Source: Xanthomonas sp. AM6 | GTDB lineage: Bacteria > Pseudomonadota > Gammaproteobacteria > Xanthomonadales > Xanthomonadaceae | Length of the DNA: 64,000 nucleotides | Reading direction: 5' to 3' | Assembly: GCF_025665335.1 (NCBI RefSeq) | Contig: NZ_CP106869.1 | Span: 956,501 to 1,020,500 of the forward strand | Shown: positions 38,389 through 49,791 of the stretch, piece by piece | Position numbering within the stretch: position 1 is the first letter of the stretch | Layout of the letters: each line of letters opens with the position of its first letter | The notes under the pieces: model-generated | Seen by the model: the letters and a program-made list of their open reading frames with translations, nothing else | Databases searched by the model: none | What the model was told of the DNA's origin: nothing | Position numbers and translations under genes: made by a program

Positions 38389-39753
38389 TTACTGGGTGCT
38401 GCTGCCCGAGTTGAGCTTGGATTCGGCGCTCTGCGTCAGCAGCGCGTTGATCGACTGCACCTCGGCCACGTCCAGCGAGCCCAGCGCCTGGCTCAGCAGC
38501 AGGCGGTTCTGCAGGAAGTTGTAGCGCGCCTGCGCATAGGCCAGCTGCGCCTGGTACAGGGTGCGCTGGTTCTGCACCACGTCCAGCACGGTGCGCGTGC
38601 CCACTTCCAGGCCGACCTGCGAGGCGTCGTATGCGGCCTGCGCCGAGACCACCGCCAGGCGCCGCGCCTCGATCTCGCTGATGCCGGCGACGACCGTCTG
38701 GTAGGCGTTGCGGGTGTTGCGGTCGAGCGCGCGCTTCTGCTGCTCGTAGGTGTCCTGGGCGATGTCGCGCTGCGCCAGCGCCTGGCGCACCGCCGACTGG
38801 GTGGCGCCGCCGGCGAAGATCGGGATGTTCAGGGTCACGCCGATGGTGTTGCTGTCCGAGCGCGGCGTGTTGCTGCCGGAGACGCCGTCGCCCCAGTTGG
38901 CGTCGCGGCCGACGCTGGCGGCCAGGTTCAGCGTCGGCAGGTGGCCGGCGCGCGCGGCGGAGACGCTGTTCTCGGCCGCCTGCACCTGGTACTGGTAGGC
39001 GCGCAGCGACGGGTTCTTGTCCAGCGCCGAGGCGATCAGGCCGTCGATGTTGCTGCTCTCGGCCGGCAGCTGCGGGCGGAAATCCTCCGGCAGGCTGCGC
39101 AGGTCGCGCACCGGCTGCCCGGTGATCTCGGTCAGCGCCTGGTACAGGTCCTGCAGCGAGTTGCGCGCGGTGATCGTGTCGGCGCGCGCCTGGTCGTACT
39201 CGGCGCGCGCTTCGTGCACGTCGGTGATCGGCGCCAGGCCCACTTCCAGGCGCTTGTCGGCGTAGTCGAACTGCTTCTTGGCGGCGGCCTCGTTGGTTTC
39301 CGCGGCGACCAGCGACTCGATCGCGACCAGTACGTTGAAATAGGCCGCCGAGGTGCGCACGATCAGGTCGTCGTTGGCCGATTCCAGCGTGTAGTCGGCC
39401 GCCAGGCTGTTGGCCTTCTGCGCGCGCAGGGTGGCGAACTGGGCGAAGTTGACCAGCGTCTGCTGGCCCTGGATCGCGTAGCTGCGGCTCTTGCCGGTGC
39501 CGGCCAGCTCGCCGCTGCCGCGCTCGACCTCGCTGTGGCTGCGCTGCAGCGAGGCCGAGCCGTTCAGCTGCGGCAGCAGGGCGGCGCGCGCCTGCACCTC
39601 GCCTTCCTTGTTGTACAGCCGGTTCGATTCCGCACTGGCCAGCTGCGGATCGCTGTTGCGCGCCATTTCGTAGACTTGCAGCAGGTCCGTGGCGTTGGCG
39701 GCCAGCGGAGACAGCGCGGCGGCCAGCGCCAGGACGAGGGATCGGCGGATCAT
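38389..39753 (-). CDS. tolC: TolC-family outer-membrane channel protein
   Basis: This 454-residue protein has a signal peptide (about 1-22, ending AANA-TDLLQVYEMA). It has the duplicated TolC/OEP domain with long helical hairpins and paired NxxP-like and GxxPxxDVxxA segments (GLAPITDVHEARA and GTRTVLDVVQNQ). It forms the trimeric exit duct for type I secretion and multidrug efflux pumps. The start at 39753 has AAGGA upstream; the longer frame to 39870 runs into pcm. It is a likely partner of the HlyB/HlyD exporter at 3-6 kb, which has no outer-membrane protein of its own. It is preceded by pcm and a TetR gene. Confidence 0.93.
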   Translation of the reverse strand: MIRRSLVLALAAALSPLAANATDLLQVYEMARNSDPQLASAESNRLYNKEGEVQARAALLPQLNGSASLQRSHSEVERGSGELAGTGKSRSYAIQGQQTLVNFAQFATLRAQKANSLAADYTLESANDDLIVRTSAAYFNVLVAIESLVAAETNEAAAKKQFDYADKRLEVGLAPITDVHEARAEYDQARADTITARNSLQDLYQALTEITGQPVRDLRSLPEDFRPQLPAESSNIDGLIASALDKNPSLRAYQYQVQAAENSVSAARAGHLPTLNLAASVGRDANWGDGVSGSNTPRSDSNTIGVTLNIPIFAGGATQSAVRQALAQRDIAQDTYEQQKRALDRNTRNAYQTVVAGISEIEARRLAVVSAQAAYDASQVGLEVGTRTVLDVVQNQRTLYQAQLAYAQARYNFLQNRLLLSQALGSLDVAEVQSINALLTQSAESKLNSGSSTQ

Positions 39754-39772
39754 TGCGGCTTCCTTGGATGGA

Positions 39773-40444
39773 TCAGAATGTGAACTGGGGGACCGGCGCG
39801 GCGCCGCGCAGGTAGTACGCCAAATCGGTTTCGAACAGCGATTCCACGCGCGGCGCGGCGGCCTCGGCATGGACCAGCACCGCGTCCATGACCGGCGCGC
39901 GGCCGCGGACCGCGAACAGCCGGCCGCCGGGGCGCAGCCAGGCCAGGAACTGCGCCGGGATCTCGGTGACCGCGGCGGTGACGCAGACCACGTCGAAGCG
40001 GCGCTCGCTGTGCCAGGCGAACGCGTCGGCGGTCTCGATGCGCACGTTGCTGCCCAGCCCGGCGGCGTCCAGGTTGGCGCGCGCGGCGGCGGCCAGGGCC
40101 GGCTCGATCTCCAGGCTGACCACCTCGCGGCCGAGCTCGCCCAGGCAGGCGCTGATGAAGCCGCTGCCGGTGCCGATCTCCAGCACGTCCTCGCCCGGTT
40201 GCAGGTCCAGCGCCTGCAGCATGCGCCCTTCGATCACCGGCTTCATCATGTACTGGCCGTGGCCCAGCGGGATCTCCAGGTCGGCGTAGGCCACCGCGCG
40301 GTGGCTTTCCGGCACGAACAGCTCGCGCGGCAGCCGCGCCAGCACGTCGAGCACGCGCAGGTCGAGCACGTCCCAGGGACGCACCTGCTGTTCAACCATC
40401 TTTTCGCGGGCTTGGGAGTAGTCGATCGTCATCTGGGCATCCAA
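39773..40444 (-). CDS. pcm: Protein-L-isoaspartate O-methyltransferase
   Basis: Pcm methylates isoaspartyl residues in aged proteins so they can be repaired. The 223-residue protein has the SAM motif VLEIGTGSGF (87-96), the family's N-terminal REKMVEQQV segment and GHGQYMMKPVI. The latter corresponds to the G-x-x-I-S-x-P region of canonical Pcm but lacks its exact sequence. It is therefore a divergent member and may have a changed substrate. An alternative start is Met5. It ends 19 bp before tolC and is transcribed toward it. Confidence 0.82.
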   Translation of the reverse strand: MDAQMTIDYSQAREKMVEQQVRPWDVLDLRVLDVLARLPRELFVPESHRAVAYADLEIPLGHGQYMMKPVIEGRMLQALDLQPGEDVLEIGTGSGFISACLGELGREVVSLEIEPALAAAARANLDAAGLGSNVRIETADAFAWHSERRFDVVCVTAAVTEIPAQFLAWLRPGGRLFAVRGRAPVMDAVLVHAEAAAPRVESLFETDLAYYLRGAAPVPQFTF

Positions 40445-40559
40445 CGCGGTGGGTCGCGCATTTTAGCCGGCCCGCGGGCCGTGCGTATGCTGCAGCATCG
40501 CCGCAGGACCGCCGCCGCGCGCAGTGCCGGAAGTCACCGGGCCTGCCGACGGCGCGGAC

Positions 40560-41225
40560 TCAGCGCGGCGCATAGGCGCGCAGGAAGAAGTCGACGCTGG
40601 CCTGGACATGGGCCTGGATCCGGGCCTGGCTGGGGTCGCGGCACAGGCCGCACATCATCAGCGAGTGCAGTTCGCCCTTGACCAGGCAGAAGAACTGGGA
40701 GGCGGCCAGGCCCAGGTCGGGGATCTCCAGCTCGCCGGCGGCGACATGCGCCTGCAGCAGCTGCGCCAGGTCCTGCTGGGTCCGTTTCGGACCGGCATTC
40801 CAGAACATCTCGCGCACGTGCTCGTCGCCGGTGCCGGGCGCGAGCATCATGCGGTGGGTGGCCATCGCCGCCTCGCTGCTGATCATCGCGAAGAACGCCA
40901 GCCCGATCTCCACCAGCTGCGCGCGCAGCGGCCCTTTGCGTGCATGCCCGAACAGGTCGTCGGGCAGCAGCGCCTGGCATTGCGCGCGCACCGCCTCGGC
41001 GAACAGGGTCTCCTTGTCGCCGTAATGGCTGTAGACGGTGAGCTTGGACACGCCGGCCCGGGCGGCGATGCCGTCCATGCTGACCCCGCCGAAGCCCAGT
41101 TCGGTGAACAACTGCTTGGCCGCCTCCAGGATCGCCGCGCGTTTGCCCATGTCCTTCGGCCGGCCCGGCCCGGCGGCGCGGGGAGGGGATTTGGAAGCGG
41201 GGGCGACAGAGGGTTTGCTGACCAT
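40560..41225 (-). CDS. TetR/AcrR-family transcriptional regulator
   Basis: This 221-residue repressor has an N-terminal helix-turn-helix (about 28-75) containing VSMDGIAARAGVSKLTVYSH. A C-terminal ligand-binding domain of the AefR/AcrR type follows. It is upstream of pcm and tolC on the same strand. Regulators of this class often control efflux genes and themselves. The promoter region just upstream contains an AT-rich -10 and a candidate operator. A long N-terminal Pro/Ser/Lys tail (1-25) precedes the domain. Confidence 0.9.
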   Translation of the reverse strand: MVSKPSVAPASKSPPRAAGPGRPKDMGKRAAILEAAKQLFTELGFGGVSMDGIAARAGVSKLTVYSHYGDKETLFAEAVRAQCQALLPDDLFGHARKGPLRAQLVEIGLAFFAMISSEAAMATHRMMLAPGTGDEHVREMFWNAGPKRTQQDLAQLLQAHVAAGELEIPDLGLAASQFFCLVKGELHSLMMCGLCRDPSQARIQAHVQASVDFFLRAYAPR

Positions 41226-41235
41226 GGCGGCAATA

Positions 41236-41265
41236 CTAGACCAGTCGGTTCGATATTTATACTAT
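41236..41265 (-). promoter_or_regulatory. Candidate TetR promoter and operator
   Basis: On the minus strand TATAGTATAAAT (41254-41265) is a good -10 region. It is followed by an ACCGACTGGT near-palindrome (41241-41250), which has ACC and GGT half-sites as in several AcrR-type operators. The gene would thus repress itself. Confidence 0.5.
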
Positions 41266-41562
41266 ACCGTGCAGTGCACTATTTTTGTGCGATGCCGTTA
41301 CGTGCGACGCGTGACTGGCTTAGCGGTTCAGCCGTGATCCATGGCGACGTTCTTTCGGCCCAAAAACGCTCGCCATGGCGAGCGCCGTCCCCGTTGTCCG
41401 CGGCGCGTGCGCATTGCCCTGCGGCCCGGCGAGGATACTGTCGCCGCATGCCACGCAGCGCGCAACGTAGGGAACGTCCTGACATCGGCGGCGAACACGC
41501 AGTGATAAATTGTGTTCCTGCATGGGGGATGCCGCGTGCCGTCGCGGCGTGATCGGAAGGCA

Positions 41563-44500
41563 ATGGAGCAGGGGTACCACCGTCACTCGACTGCCGACGA
41601 CGCGCACGCGCCGCGTCGCCGGCTGCGCGCGCGTCTGTGCCTGCTGTTGGCGCTGCTGTGCGCCTGTTGCGCGCCAGGGGCCGGCGCAGCGGCGGCGGCG
41701 CCTGCCCTGTCCGAGCGGGCGATCACCGACCGGCCCACGGTGGCGCGCTGGACCATGGACCAGGGCCTGCCGCACAACCTGGTGCATGCGCTGGCGCAGG
41801 ACCGCGACGGCCTGCTGTGGATCGGTACCTGGGAGGGCGTGGCGCGCTTCGATGGCCGCGAATTCACCGTCTTCGACCGGCAGAACACCCCGGGCATGGA
41901 GATGTCCGGGGTGTTCGCGATCGTGCCCGAGCGCGACGGCGGGGTGCTGGTCGGCACCGCCTACGACGGCGTGTTCCGCTATGCCGGCGGCCGCTGGGAG
42001 CACCTGGGCGATGCGCGTGCGCGGCGGTTGCCGGTGGTCTCGATGCTGCGCGACCGCGATGGCGCGCTGTGGGTCGGCAGCGACGAGGGGCTGTTCCGGA
42101 TCGAGGCCGATGGCCGCCTGAACGCCGTCGGCGCCGCCGCCGGGCTGCCGCCGACGCGGGTCGCGGCGCTGCTGCAGCAGGCCGACGGCGGCGTGCTGGT
42201 CGGCACCGCGCAGGGCCTGTTCCGGCTCGATACCGCCACCGCGCGCGCGCAGCGCTGGGGCCGCACGGCGACGATGCGCGCGGCGCCGGTGCGGCGCCTG
42301 GGCCACGACCGCGACGGCGGACTGCTGGTCGCCGGCGATGCCGGCGTGTTCTGGCTGCATGCCGACGGCACCCTGCAGTGGCTGCGCCAGGGCCAGCGGG
42401 TTGATGCCGCGCTGCAGGATCGCCAGGGCCAGCTGTGGACCAGCCTGTCCAGCGGCCAGTTGCTGCGGCGTTCGCCGGGCGGCGCCAGCGAGGAGATGCT
42501 GTCGATCTCCGGCGTGGTCAGCCCGGCGCTGATCGAGGACCGCGAAGGCCTGATCTGGGCCGGCAGCACCGACGGCCTGTTCCGTGTCGCCGCCGGCGAC
42601 GCCGGCGGCCTGACCCGGCACGACGGCCTCGGCGGCGACTACGTGCGCGTGGTACGGCAGAGCGCCGACGGCGCGATCTGGATCGGCCATGCCGCCGGGC
42701 TCGATCGCTGGCAGCACGGCCGCATCGCTGCGTTGCGCATCGCCGCCGGCGGCCGCGACCCGTCGGTGCTGGCGCTGGCCGCGGCCAACGACGGCGGCAT
42801 GTGGGTCGGCACCTACGACCAGGGCGTGCTGCTGCTGGCGGCCGACGGTGCGGTCCGGCAGCGCCTCGGCGCCGAGCAAGGGGTGCCGCGGACGATGGTG
42901 CGGGCGCTGCTGCAGGATGCCGACGGCGGCCTGTGGATCGGCGGCAGCGCCGGGCTGATCCATCGCAGCGGCGGCCGCACCCGCCTGTACACCGTCGCCG
43001 ACGGCCTGCCGGCGCTGCAGGTGCAGGCGCTGTACCGCGACCGTGCCGGGGTGTTGTGGATCGGCACCAGCGACGGCATCGCCTCGCTGTCGGCCAACGG
43101 CGCGCTGCGCGGCTGGCCCGCGGGCGCCGCGTTCCCGGCGCACAACGCGTTCGATTTCCTGGCCGATGCCGACGGCTCGCTGTGGATCGCCAGCGACCGC
43201 GGCCTGCTGCGGCTGCGCGGCGGCCGCTTCCAGGTCTACGACCATCGCGTCGGGCTGCCGCGCGACAAGCTGTTCCGGGTCATCGACGACGGCCGCGGCC
43301 ACCTGTGGGTGACCAGCAACCAGGGCGTGTTCCGCATCGCCCGCGACGGCATCGCGCAGCTCGACGCCGGCCACCGCACGCAGCTGGCGGTGGACGCGGT
43401 CGATCGCAGCGACGGCATGCCCGGCAGCCAGGGCAACGGCAGCAGCGCGCCGGCCGGCTGGCTGAGCCGCGACGGCACCTTGCTGATCCCGACCTCGGCC
43501 GGCCTGGCCCTGGTCGATCCGGCGCTGCCCAGCCGGCATGCGCTGCGCGCGCCGGCGGTGGTGATCGAGCGGCTGCAGGTCGAGGGCCGCGAGCAGCCGC
43601 TGCGCGGCGACTACCGCCTGCACGGCAGCGTCGGCCGGCTCGCCGTCGACTACGCGGGGCTGAGCTTCCGCTCGCCCGACCAGGTGCGCTACCGCTATCG
43701 CCTGCATGGCTTCGACCGGCAATGGATCGATGCCGGCAGCAGCGAGACGGCGGTCTACACCAACCTGCCACCGGGCAACTATCGCCTGGAGATCCAGGCC
43801 ACGACCAGCGCGATGGACTGGTCGCGCAGCGCGCTGGTCGGGCGCACCTCGCTGCGGCTGGAGGTGGTGCCGCCGTTCTGGCAGCGCGGCCCGTTCGTGG
43901 TGCTCGCGGCGATCGCGCTCAGCGGCCTGCTGATGTGGTGGTACCGCAGCCGCAGCCATCGCTACCTGCGCCGCCAGCGCCGGCTCAACCGCATCATCGC
44001 CGAGCGCACCCACGAGCTGCGCGCGAAGAACCTGGCGCTGAAGCTGGCCGATCGCGAACGCGACGAGCTGGTGCGCAAGCTCGCCTACCAGGCCGGCCAC
44101 GACGCCTTGACCGGCCTGCCGAACCGGCGCACCGCCGATCCGCACCTGACCGCGGCGCTGGAGCGCGCGCTGGCCAAGCCGGCGCCGCTGTGCGTGGCGC
44201 TGCTGGACCTGGACAACTTCAAGCGGATCAACGACACGCACGGCCACGAACTCGGCGACGAGGTGCTGCGCCGGGTCGGCGAGGTGCTGCGCGCCAGCCT
44301 CGGCGACCAGGCGTTCGCCGCGCGCCACGGCGGCGAGGAATTCCTGCTGGTGCTGCCGGGCCTGGACCGCGAGCAGGCGCGCGTGCGGCTGGACGAACTG
44401 CGCCGCCGCGTCGCCGCGGTCGTGGTCCACGACGCCGACGGCCGCGCGCTGCAATGCACCGCCAGCATCGGCTTCGCCTGCCTGGACGCGGCGCGGCAGA

Positions 44501-44580
44501 CCCGGCGCGAACTGCTCGCCCTGGCCGACCAGCGCCTGTACCAGGCCAAACGCGAAGGCCGCGACCGGGTGATCGGCTAG
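41563..44580 (+). CDS. Diguanylate cyclase with two-component-propeller sensor domain
   Basis: This protein of about 1,005 residues has a signal/anchor segment (about 20-40). Then come some 12-14 propeller repeats with WIGT and LWVGS-like ends, a Y_Y_Y domain (YRLHGFDRQWIDA and TNLPPGNYRLEIQA), and one membrane helix (about 780-800). A coiled coil and a GGDEF domain with the active-site sequence GGEEF at 923-927 follow. It should sense a periplasmic ligand and make c-di-GMP. The inhibitory RxxD site before GGEEF is absent (GDQA). The start is uncertain: an ATG at 41563 with GGAAGG very close, or a GTG at 41512. Confidence 0.9.
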   Translation: MEQGYHRHSTADDAHAPRRRLRARLCLLLALLCACCAPGAGAAAAAPALSERAITDRPTVARWTMDQGLPHNLVHALAQDRDGLLWIGTWEGVARFDGREFTVFDRQNTPGMEMSGVFAIVPERDGGVLVGTAYDGVFRYAGGRWEHLGDARARRLPVVSMLRDRDGALWVGSDEGLFRIEADGRLNAVGAAAGLPPTRVAALLQQADGGVLVGTAQGLFRLDTATARAQRWGRTATMRAAPVRRLGHDRDGGLLVAGDAGVFWLHADGTLQWLRQGQRVDAALQDRQGQLWTSLSSGQLLRRSPGGASEEMLSISGVVSPALIEDREGLIWAGSTDGLFRVAAGDAGGLTRHDGLGGDYVRVVRQSADGAIWIGHAAGLDRWQHGRIAALRIAAGGRDPSVLALAAANDGGMWVGTYDQGVLLLAADGAVRQRLGAEQGVPRTMVRALLQDADGGLWIGGSAGLIHRSGGRTRLYTVADGLPALQVQALYRDRAGVLWIGTSDGIASLSANGALRGWPAGAAFPAHNAFDFLADADGSLWIASDRGLLRLRGGRFQVYDHRVGLPRDKLFRVIDDGRGHLWVTSNQGVFRIARDGIAQLDAGHRTQLAVDAVDRSDGMPGSQGNGSSAPAGWLSRDGTLLIPTSAGLALVDPALPSRHALRAPAVVIERLQVEGREQPLRGDYRLHGSVGRLAVDYAGLSFRSPDQVRYRYRLHGFDRQWIDAGSSETAVYTNLPPGNYRLEIQATTSAMDWSRSALVGRTSLRLEVVPPFWQRGPFVVLAAIALSGLLMWWYRSRSHRYLRRQRRLNRIIAERTHELRAKNLALKLADRERDELVRKLAYQAGHDALTGLPNRRTADPHLTAALERALAKPAPLCVALLDLDNFKRINDTHGHELGDEVLRRVGEVLRASLGDQAFAARHGGEEFLLVLPGLDREQARVRLDELRRRVAAVVVHDADGRALQCTASIGFACLDAARQTRRELLALADQRLYQAKREGRDRVIG

Positions 44581-44685
44581 GGCGTCAAGCGCGGTCGCGA
44601 GACGGCGACGGGTCCTTGCGGGAGCGGCTCTTGCGTCTGTTTCGGATCATCTGCGACATCCGTACGGCGGGCCTGCGGCGTGAGT

Positions 44686-44715
44686 GCCTGTCGGGGCTGA
44701 AGCCCCTCCTACAAG
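44686..44715. repeat. Second palindromic REP-like element (GGGGCTGAAGCCCCTCCTAC)
   Basis: A GGGGCT-GA-AGCCCC stem is followed by TCCTACAA, the reverse complement of the TTGTAGGAG motif at 37995. It lies in the 316-bp gap after the diguanylate cyclase, where no gene is seen. Confidence 0.7.
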
Positions 44716-44883
44716 GGCGCGCACGCTGCCCGCATGGGCTGCTTGCGCCGCGTCCCACGCCGAGCGGCATGGGGGACGCGGCATCCTGCCACGCGCATGC
44801 GCCAGGCATGGCACTGGCCACGCGATTCCATGCGACCCGAAACCCGGCCGCTGCCTACCAGCGCCGCGGCCGAACGCCGTTGC

Positions 44884-44914
44884 CAATCCCCAATCCCTAC
44901 TCCCGAATCCCGGC
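44884..44914. repeat. GGGATT-type tract overlapping the end of leuB
   Basis: CCCAATCCCTACTCCCGAAT-type units run from 44884 to 44914. On the minus strand they encode the last residues of LeuB (AGIRE) and its TAG stop, so the repeat supplies the end of the gene. Confidence 0.75.
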
Positions 44915-45988
44915 CTCAACCACCGCATGCGCCTGCAACTGCTCCACCACCGCGCGTGCCGCCGCATTGGTGGAAATGCCCTGGCCCGGCGCGGCGAGGT
45001 CGGCAGTGAAGGCCTGCGCGTTGAGCGCGGCGTCCACGGCCTGCTCGATGGCCTCGGCCTCGGCGCTCAGGCCCAGCGAATGGCGCAGCAGCAGCGCCGC
45101 GCTGAGGATGGTGGCGTAGGGATTGGCGATGCCCTTGCCGGCGATGTCCGGGGCCGAGCCGTGGATCGGCTCGTACAGGCCGATGCGGCCTTCGCCCAGC
45201 GACGCCGACGGCAGCAGGCCCAGCGAGCCGGCCAGCATCGAGGCCTCGTCGGTGAGGATGTCGCCGAACATGTTCTCGGTGACGATCACGTCGTACTCGC
45301 GCGGCTTGGCCAGCAGGTGCATGGCCATCGAATCGACCAGCTGGTGCTCCAGGCGCACGTCGGGGAACTCGTCGCGGCCGATGCGCGCGGCAACGTCGCG
45401 CCACAGCCGCGAGGTCTCCAGCACGTTGGCCTTGTCCACCGAAGTGACGTGGTTGCGGCGCTGCTGCGCCAGCCGGAACGCGCTGCGCAGCACCCGCTCG
45501 ATCTCCTCGACGCTGTAGCGGCACAGGTCGCTGGCGTCGGTGGCGCTGCGGGTCTTGTCGCCGAAATAGATGCCGCCGGTCAGCTCGCGCACCACCACGA
45601 TGTCCACGCCGGCGAGCAGGTGCGGCTTGATCGGCGAGGCGTCCAGCGCCGCCGGGTGCGGCTTGACCGGGCGCAGGTTGGCGAACAGGCCCAGGCCCCG
45701 GCGGATCGCCAGCAGGCCCTGCTCGGGACGGATGGCGGCATTGGGATCGGACCACTTCGGCCCGCCGACCGCGCCCAGCAGCACCGCGTCGGCCTGTTGG
45801 CAGGCGGCCAGCGTCGCCGCCGGCAGCGGCTCGCCGTGGCGGTCGATGGCGATGCCGCCGATGTCGTGCTCGTGGAACTGGAACGTGTGCTGGTAGCGGC
45901 GGGCGATGGTGCGCAGCACCGAGACCGCGGCGGCGGTGACTTCGGGGCCGATGCCGTCGCCGGGCAGGACGACGATGTCAGCGTGCAT
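44897..45988 (-). CDS. leuB: 3-isopropylmalate dehydrogenase
   Basis: LeuB oxidatively decarboxylates 3-isopropylmalate in leucine synthesis. The 363-residue NAD enzyme begins [13 protein letters not shown] and has [14 protein letters not shown], and the metal/substrate site [27 protein letters not shown] and [14 protein letters not shown] follow, as in the family. It overlaps leuD by 11 bp. The last residues are encoded by a G-rich repeat, and the protein is slightly longer than E. coli LeuB at that end. It is the final gene of the ilv-leu operon. Confidence 0.97.
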   Translation of the reverse strand: MHADIVVLPGDGIGPEVTAAAVSVLRTIARRYQHTFQFHEHDIGGIAIDRHGEPLPAATLAACQQADAVLLGAVGGPKWSDPNAAIRPEQGLLAIRRGLGLFANLRPVKPHPAALDASPIKPHLLAGVDIVVVRELTGGIYFGDKTRSATDASDLCRYSVEEIERVLRSAFRLAQQRRNHVTSVDKANVLETSRLWRDVAARIGRDEFPDVRLEHQLVDSMAMHLLAKPREYDVIVTENMFGDILTDEASMLAGSLGLLPSASLGEGRIGLYEPIHGSAPDIAGKGIANPYATILSAALLLRHSLGLSAEAEAIEQAVDAALNAQAFTADLAAPGQGISTNAAARAVVEQLQAHAVVEAGIRE

Positions 45989-46556
45989 GGGCGGCCTCGT
46001 ACTGTTCGATGGCGGGTTGGCGCAGCAGCAGGTAGCCCAGCTCGTCGACGCCTTCGAGCAGGCAGGTCTGCGAGAACTCGTCGAGCGGGAAGGGATAGAC
46101 GCGCCCGTCCGGGGTGCGCAGTTCGCGCGCGGCCACGTCCACGGTCAGCGCGTCGTCCGGGCGCTGCATCAGCGTCTGCACGTCGGCCTCGTCCAGCACG
46201 ATCGGCAGCAGCCCGTTCTTGAGGCTGTTGTTGCGGAAGATGTCGGCGATCTCGCTGCTGACGATCGCGCGCAGGCCCAGGTCGGTCAGCGCCCACGGCG
46301 CATGCTCGCGCGAGGAGCCGCAGCCGAAGTTGCGCCCGGCCAGCAGGATCTGGCGGCCGGCGTTGTGCGGCTGGTTGAACGCGAACTCCGGGTTCGGCGT
46401 GCCGTCGGCCTGCCAGCGCCAGTCGTTGAACGCGTTGCGGCCGAGGCCGGCGCGCTCGGTGGTGGACAGGAACCGCGCCGGGATGATCTGGTCGGTGTCG
46501 ATGTTGGTCTGGCGCAGCACCACGCTGGCCGAGGTGAGGGCGGCGAATCCGGCCAT
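45978..46556 (-). CDS. leuD: 3-isopropylmalate dehydratase small subunit
   Basis: LeuD is the swivelling small subunit that, with LeuC, isomerises 2- to 3-isopropylmalate. The 192-residue protein has the family signatures [13 protein letters not shown] near 17-29 and [17 protein letters not shown] near 77-93. The ATG overlaps the preceding small gene's stop as TGATG, and its own stop lies 11 bp inside leuB. Translational coupling along the operon is therefore likely. Confidence 0.96.
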   Translation of the reverse strand: MAGFAALTSASVVLRQTNIDTDQIIPARFLSTTERAGLGRNAFNDWRWQADGTPNPEFAFNQPHNAGRQILLAGRNFGCGSSREHAPWALTDLGLRAIVSSEIADIFRNNSLKNGLLPIVLDEADVQTLMQRPDDALTVDVAARELRTPDGRVYPFPLDEFSQTCLLEGVDELGYLLLRQPAIEQYEAAHAR

Positions 46557-46732
46557 CAGCGGGCCTCCTGGGAAACGGCGGCGGGCGTCGCCGCGTCGGG
46601 CAGCGGTGCGGGCGGCAGCGCCGGGGTGGGAACGTGCGGCGGCAGCAGCGGCTTGCCGCGATGGGCGAAGGCGCGGGTGGTGGCGGCGACGAAGGTCAGC
46701 GTGGCCGCGAACGCGGCGATGTGCGGCACCAT
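46556..46732 (-). CDS. Small predicted membrane-anchored protein between leuC and leuD
   Basis: This short gene of 58 codons encodes [16 protein letters not shown] followed by a charged turn and a proline/alanine-rich tail. The N-terminal 15-18 residues could form one membrane helix or signal anchor. It is supported by a GGAGG ribosome binding site seven bases upstream and by TGATG junctions at both ends, with the leuC stop before it and the leuD start after it. These junctions place it in the coupled reading of the operon. I recognise no family and can assign no function. It might be a translational relay rather than a functional peptide. Confidence 0.6.
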   Translation of the reverse strand: MVPHIAAFAATLTFVAATTRAFAHRGKPLLPPHVPTPALPPAPLPDAATPAAVSQEAR

Positions 46733-48147
46733 CACGCGACCTCCGCGAACAGCGTGCGCGGATCGCTGACGTGGCCATTCACCGCCGCCCACGCCGCGGT
46801 CATTGGCGAGGCCAGCAGGGTGCGCGAGCCGGGGCCCTGGCGGCCTTCGAAGTTGCGGTTGCTGGTGCTCACCGCCAGTTGGCCCGGCGCGACCAGGTCG
46901 CCGTTCATCGCGATGCACATCGAGCAGCCGGATTCGCGCCACTCGGCGCCGGCGGCGCGCACCACTTCGTGGATGCCCTCGGCCTCGGCCTGGCGCTTGA
47001 CGATCTCCGAGCCCGGCACCACCAGCATGCGCACGTTCGGCGCGACGCGGCGGCCGCGCAGCACCTGCGCCACCTCGCGCATGTCGCTGAGCCGGCCGTT
47101 GGTGCAGGAACCGACGAACACCACGTCCACCGGCGTGCCGATCAGCGCGTGGCCGGATGCGAAATGCATGTAGTCCAGGCCCTTCTGCGCGGCCGCGTCC
47201 TGCGCGGCCGGAATCGGCACGTCCACCGCGATCGCGGTGCCCGGGTGCGTGCCCCAGGTCAGGGTCGGGCGGATGTCGCGCGCGTCGATGCGCACCTCCA
47301 CGTCGAAGCGCGCGCCCGGGTCGCTGCGCAGCTGCGACCAGCGCTGCACCGCGGCGTCGAAGTCCGCGCCCTTGGGGCCGCGCGGGGTCTTGGCCACCCA
47401 GTCGAAGGTGACCTGGTCCGGCGCCACCATGCCGGCGCGCGCGCCGGCCTCGATCGACATGTTGCACAGGGTCATGCGCTGCTCCATGTCCATCGCCTCG
47501 ATGGTGGAGCCGCGGTACTCGAGCACGTGGCCGGTGCCGCCGTTGACGCCGATCACGCCGATGATGTGCAGGATCACGTCCTTGGCGCCGACGCCCGGCG
47601 CCAGCGGCCCGTCCACGGTGATCGCCATGGTCCTGGCCTTGCGCTGCAGCAGGCATTGCGTGGCCAGCACGTGGCCGACCTCGCTGGTGCCGATGCCGAA
47701 CGCCAGCGCGCCGAACGCGCCGTGGGTGGAGGTGTGGCTGTCGCCGCAGACGATGGTCATGCCGGGCTGGGTGAAGCCCTGCTCGGGCGCGATCACGTGC
47801 ACGATGCCGCGGTTGTCCGAGGCCATGTCGAACAGTTCGATGCCGTAGTCGGCGCAGTTGCGCGCGAGCATGTCCACCTGCGCCTCGGAGGCCTTGGTGT
47901 AGTAGGGCAGCTTGCCGTCGGCGCCGCGCGGCAGGGTCGGCGTGGAGTGGTCCATCGTCGCCTTGGTGCGGTCGGGCCGGCGCGGCTTGAGGCCGCGCGA
48001 CTTCAGTTCGGTGAACGCCTGCGGCGAGGTCACCTCATGGATCAGGTGCAGGTCGATGTACAGCACCGCCGGGGCGGTGCCGCTTTCCGGGACGACGACG
48101 TGCGCGTCCCACAGCTTGTCGTACAGGGTACGGGGGGTCGAAGACAT
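46732..48147 (-). CDS. leuC: 3-isopropylmalate dehydratase large subunit
   Basis: This 471-residue aconitase-superfamily enzyme carries the 4Fe-4S cluster of the isomerase. The cluster cysteines are in [10 protein letters not shown] and [11 protein letters not shown], and [19 protein letters not shown] is a family landmark. It begins [18 protein letters not shown] and has full length. It follows leuA by 85 bp and ends in a TGATG junction with the small gene before leuD. Confidence 0.97.
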   Translation of the reverse strand: MSSTPRTLYDKLWDAHVVVPESGTAPAVLYIDLHLIHEVTSPQAFTELKSRGLKPRRPDRTKATMDHSTPTLPRGADGKLPYYTKASEAQVDMLARNCADYGIELFDMASDNRGIVHVIAPEQGFTQPGMTIVCGDSHTSTHGAFGALAFGIGTSEVGHVLATQCLLQRKARTMAITVDGPLAPGVGAKDVILHIIGVIGVNGGTGHVLEYRGSTIEAMDMEQRMTLCNMSIEAGARAGMVAPDQVTFDWVAKTPRGPKGADFDAAVQRWSQLRSDPGARFDVEVRIDARDIRPTLTWGTHPGTAIAVDVPIPAAQDAAAQKGLDYMHFASGHALIGTPVDVVFVGSCTNGRLSDMREVAQVLRGRRVAPNVRMLVVPGSEIVKRQAEAEGIHEVVRAAGAEWRESGCSMCIAMNGDLVAPGQLAVSTSNRNFEGRQGPGSRTLLASPMTAAWAAVNGHVSDPRTLFAEVA

Positions 48148-48231
48148 TGCGGGACTACCTGGCAGGGACGCTGGGCAAGGGTGGGAAACGGAAGGAAGCG
48201 TGCATCGCGACGATGACGGCGTCGTGGCCGC

Positions 48232-49787
<1,556 letters not shown>

Positions 49788-49791
<4 letters not shown>

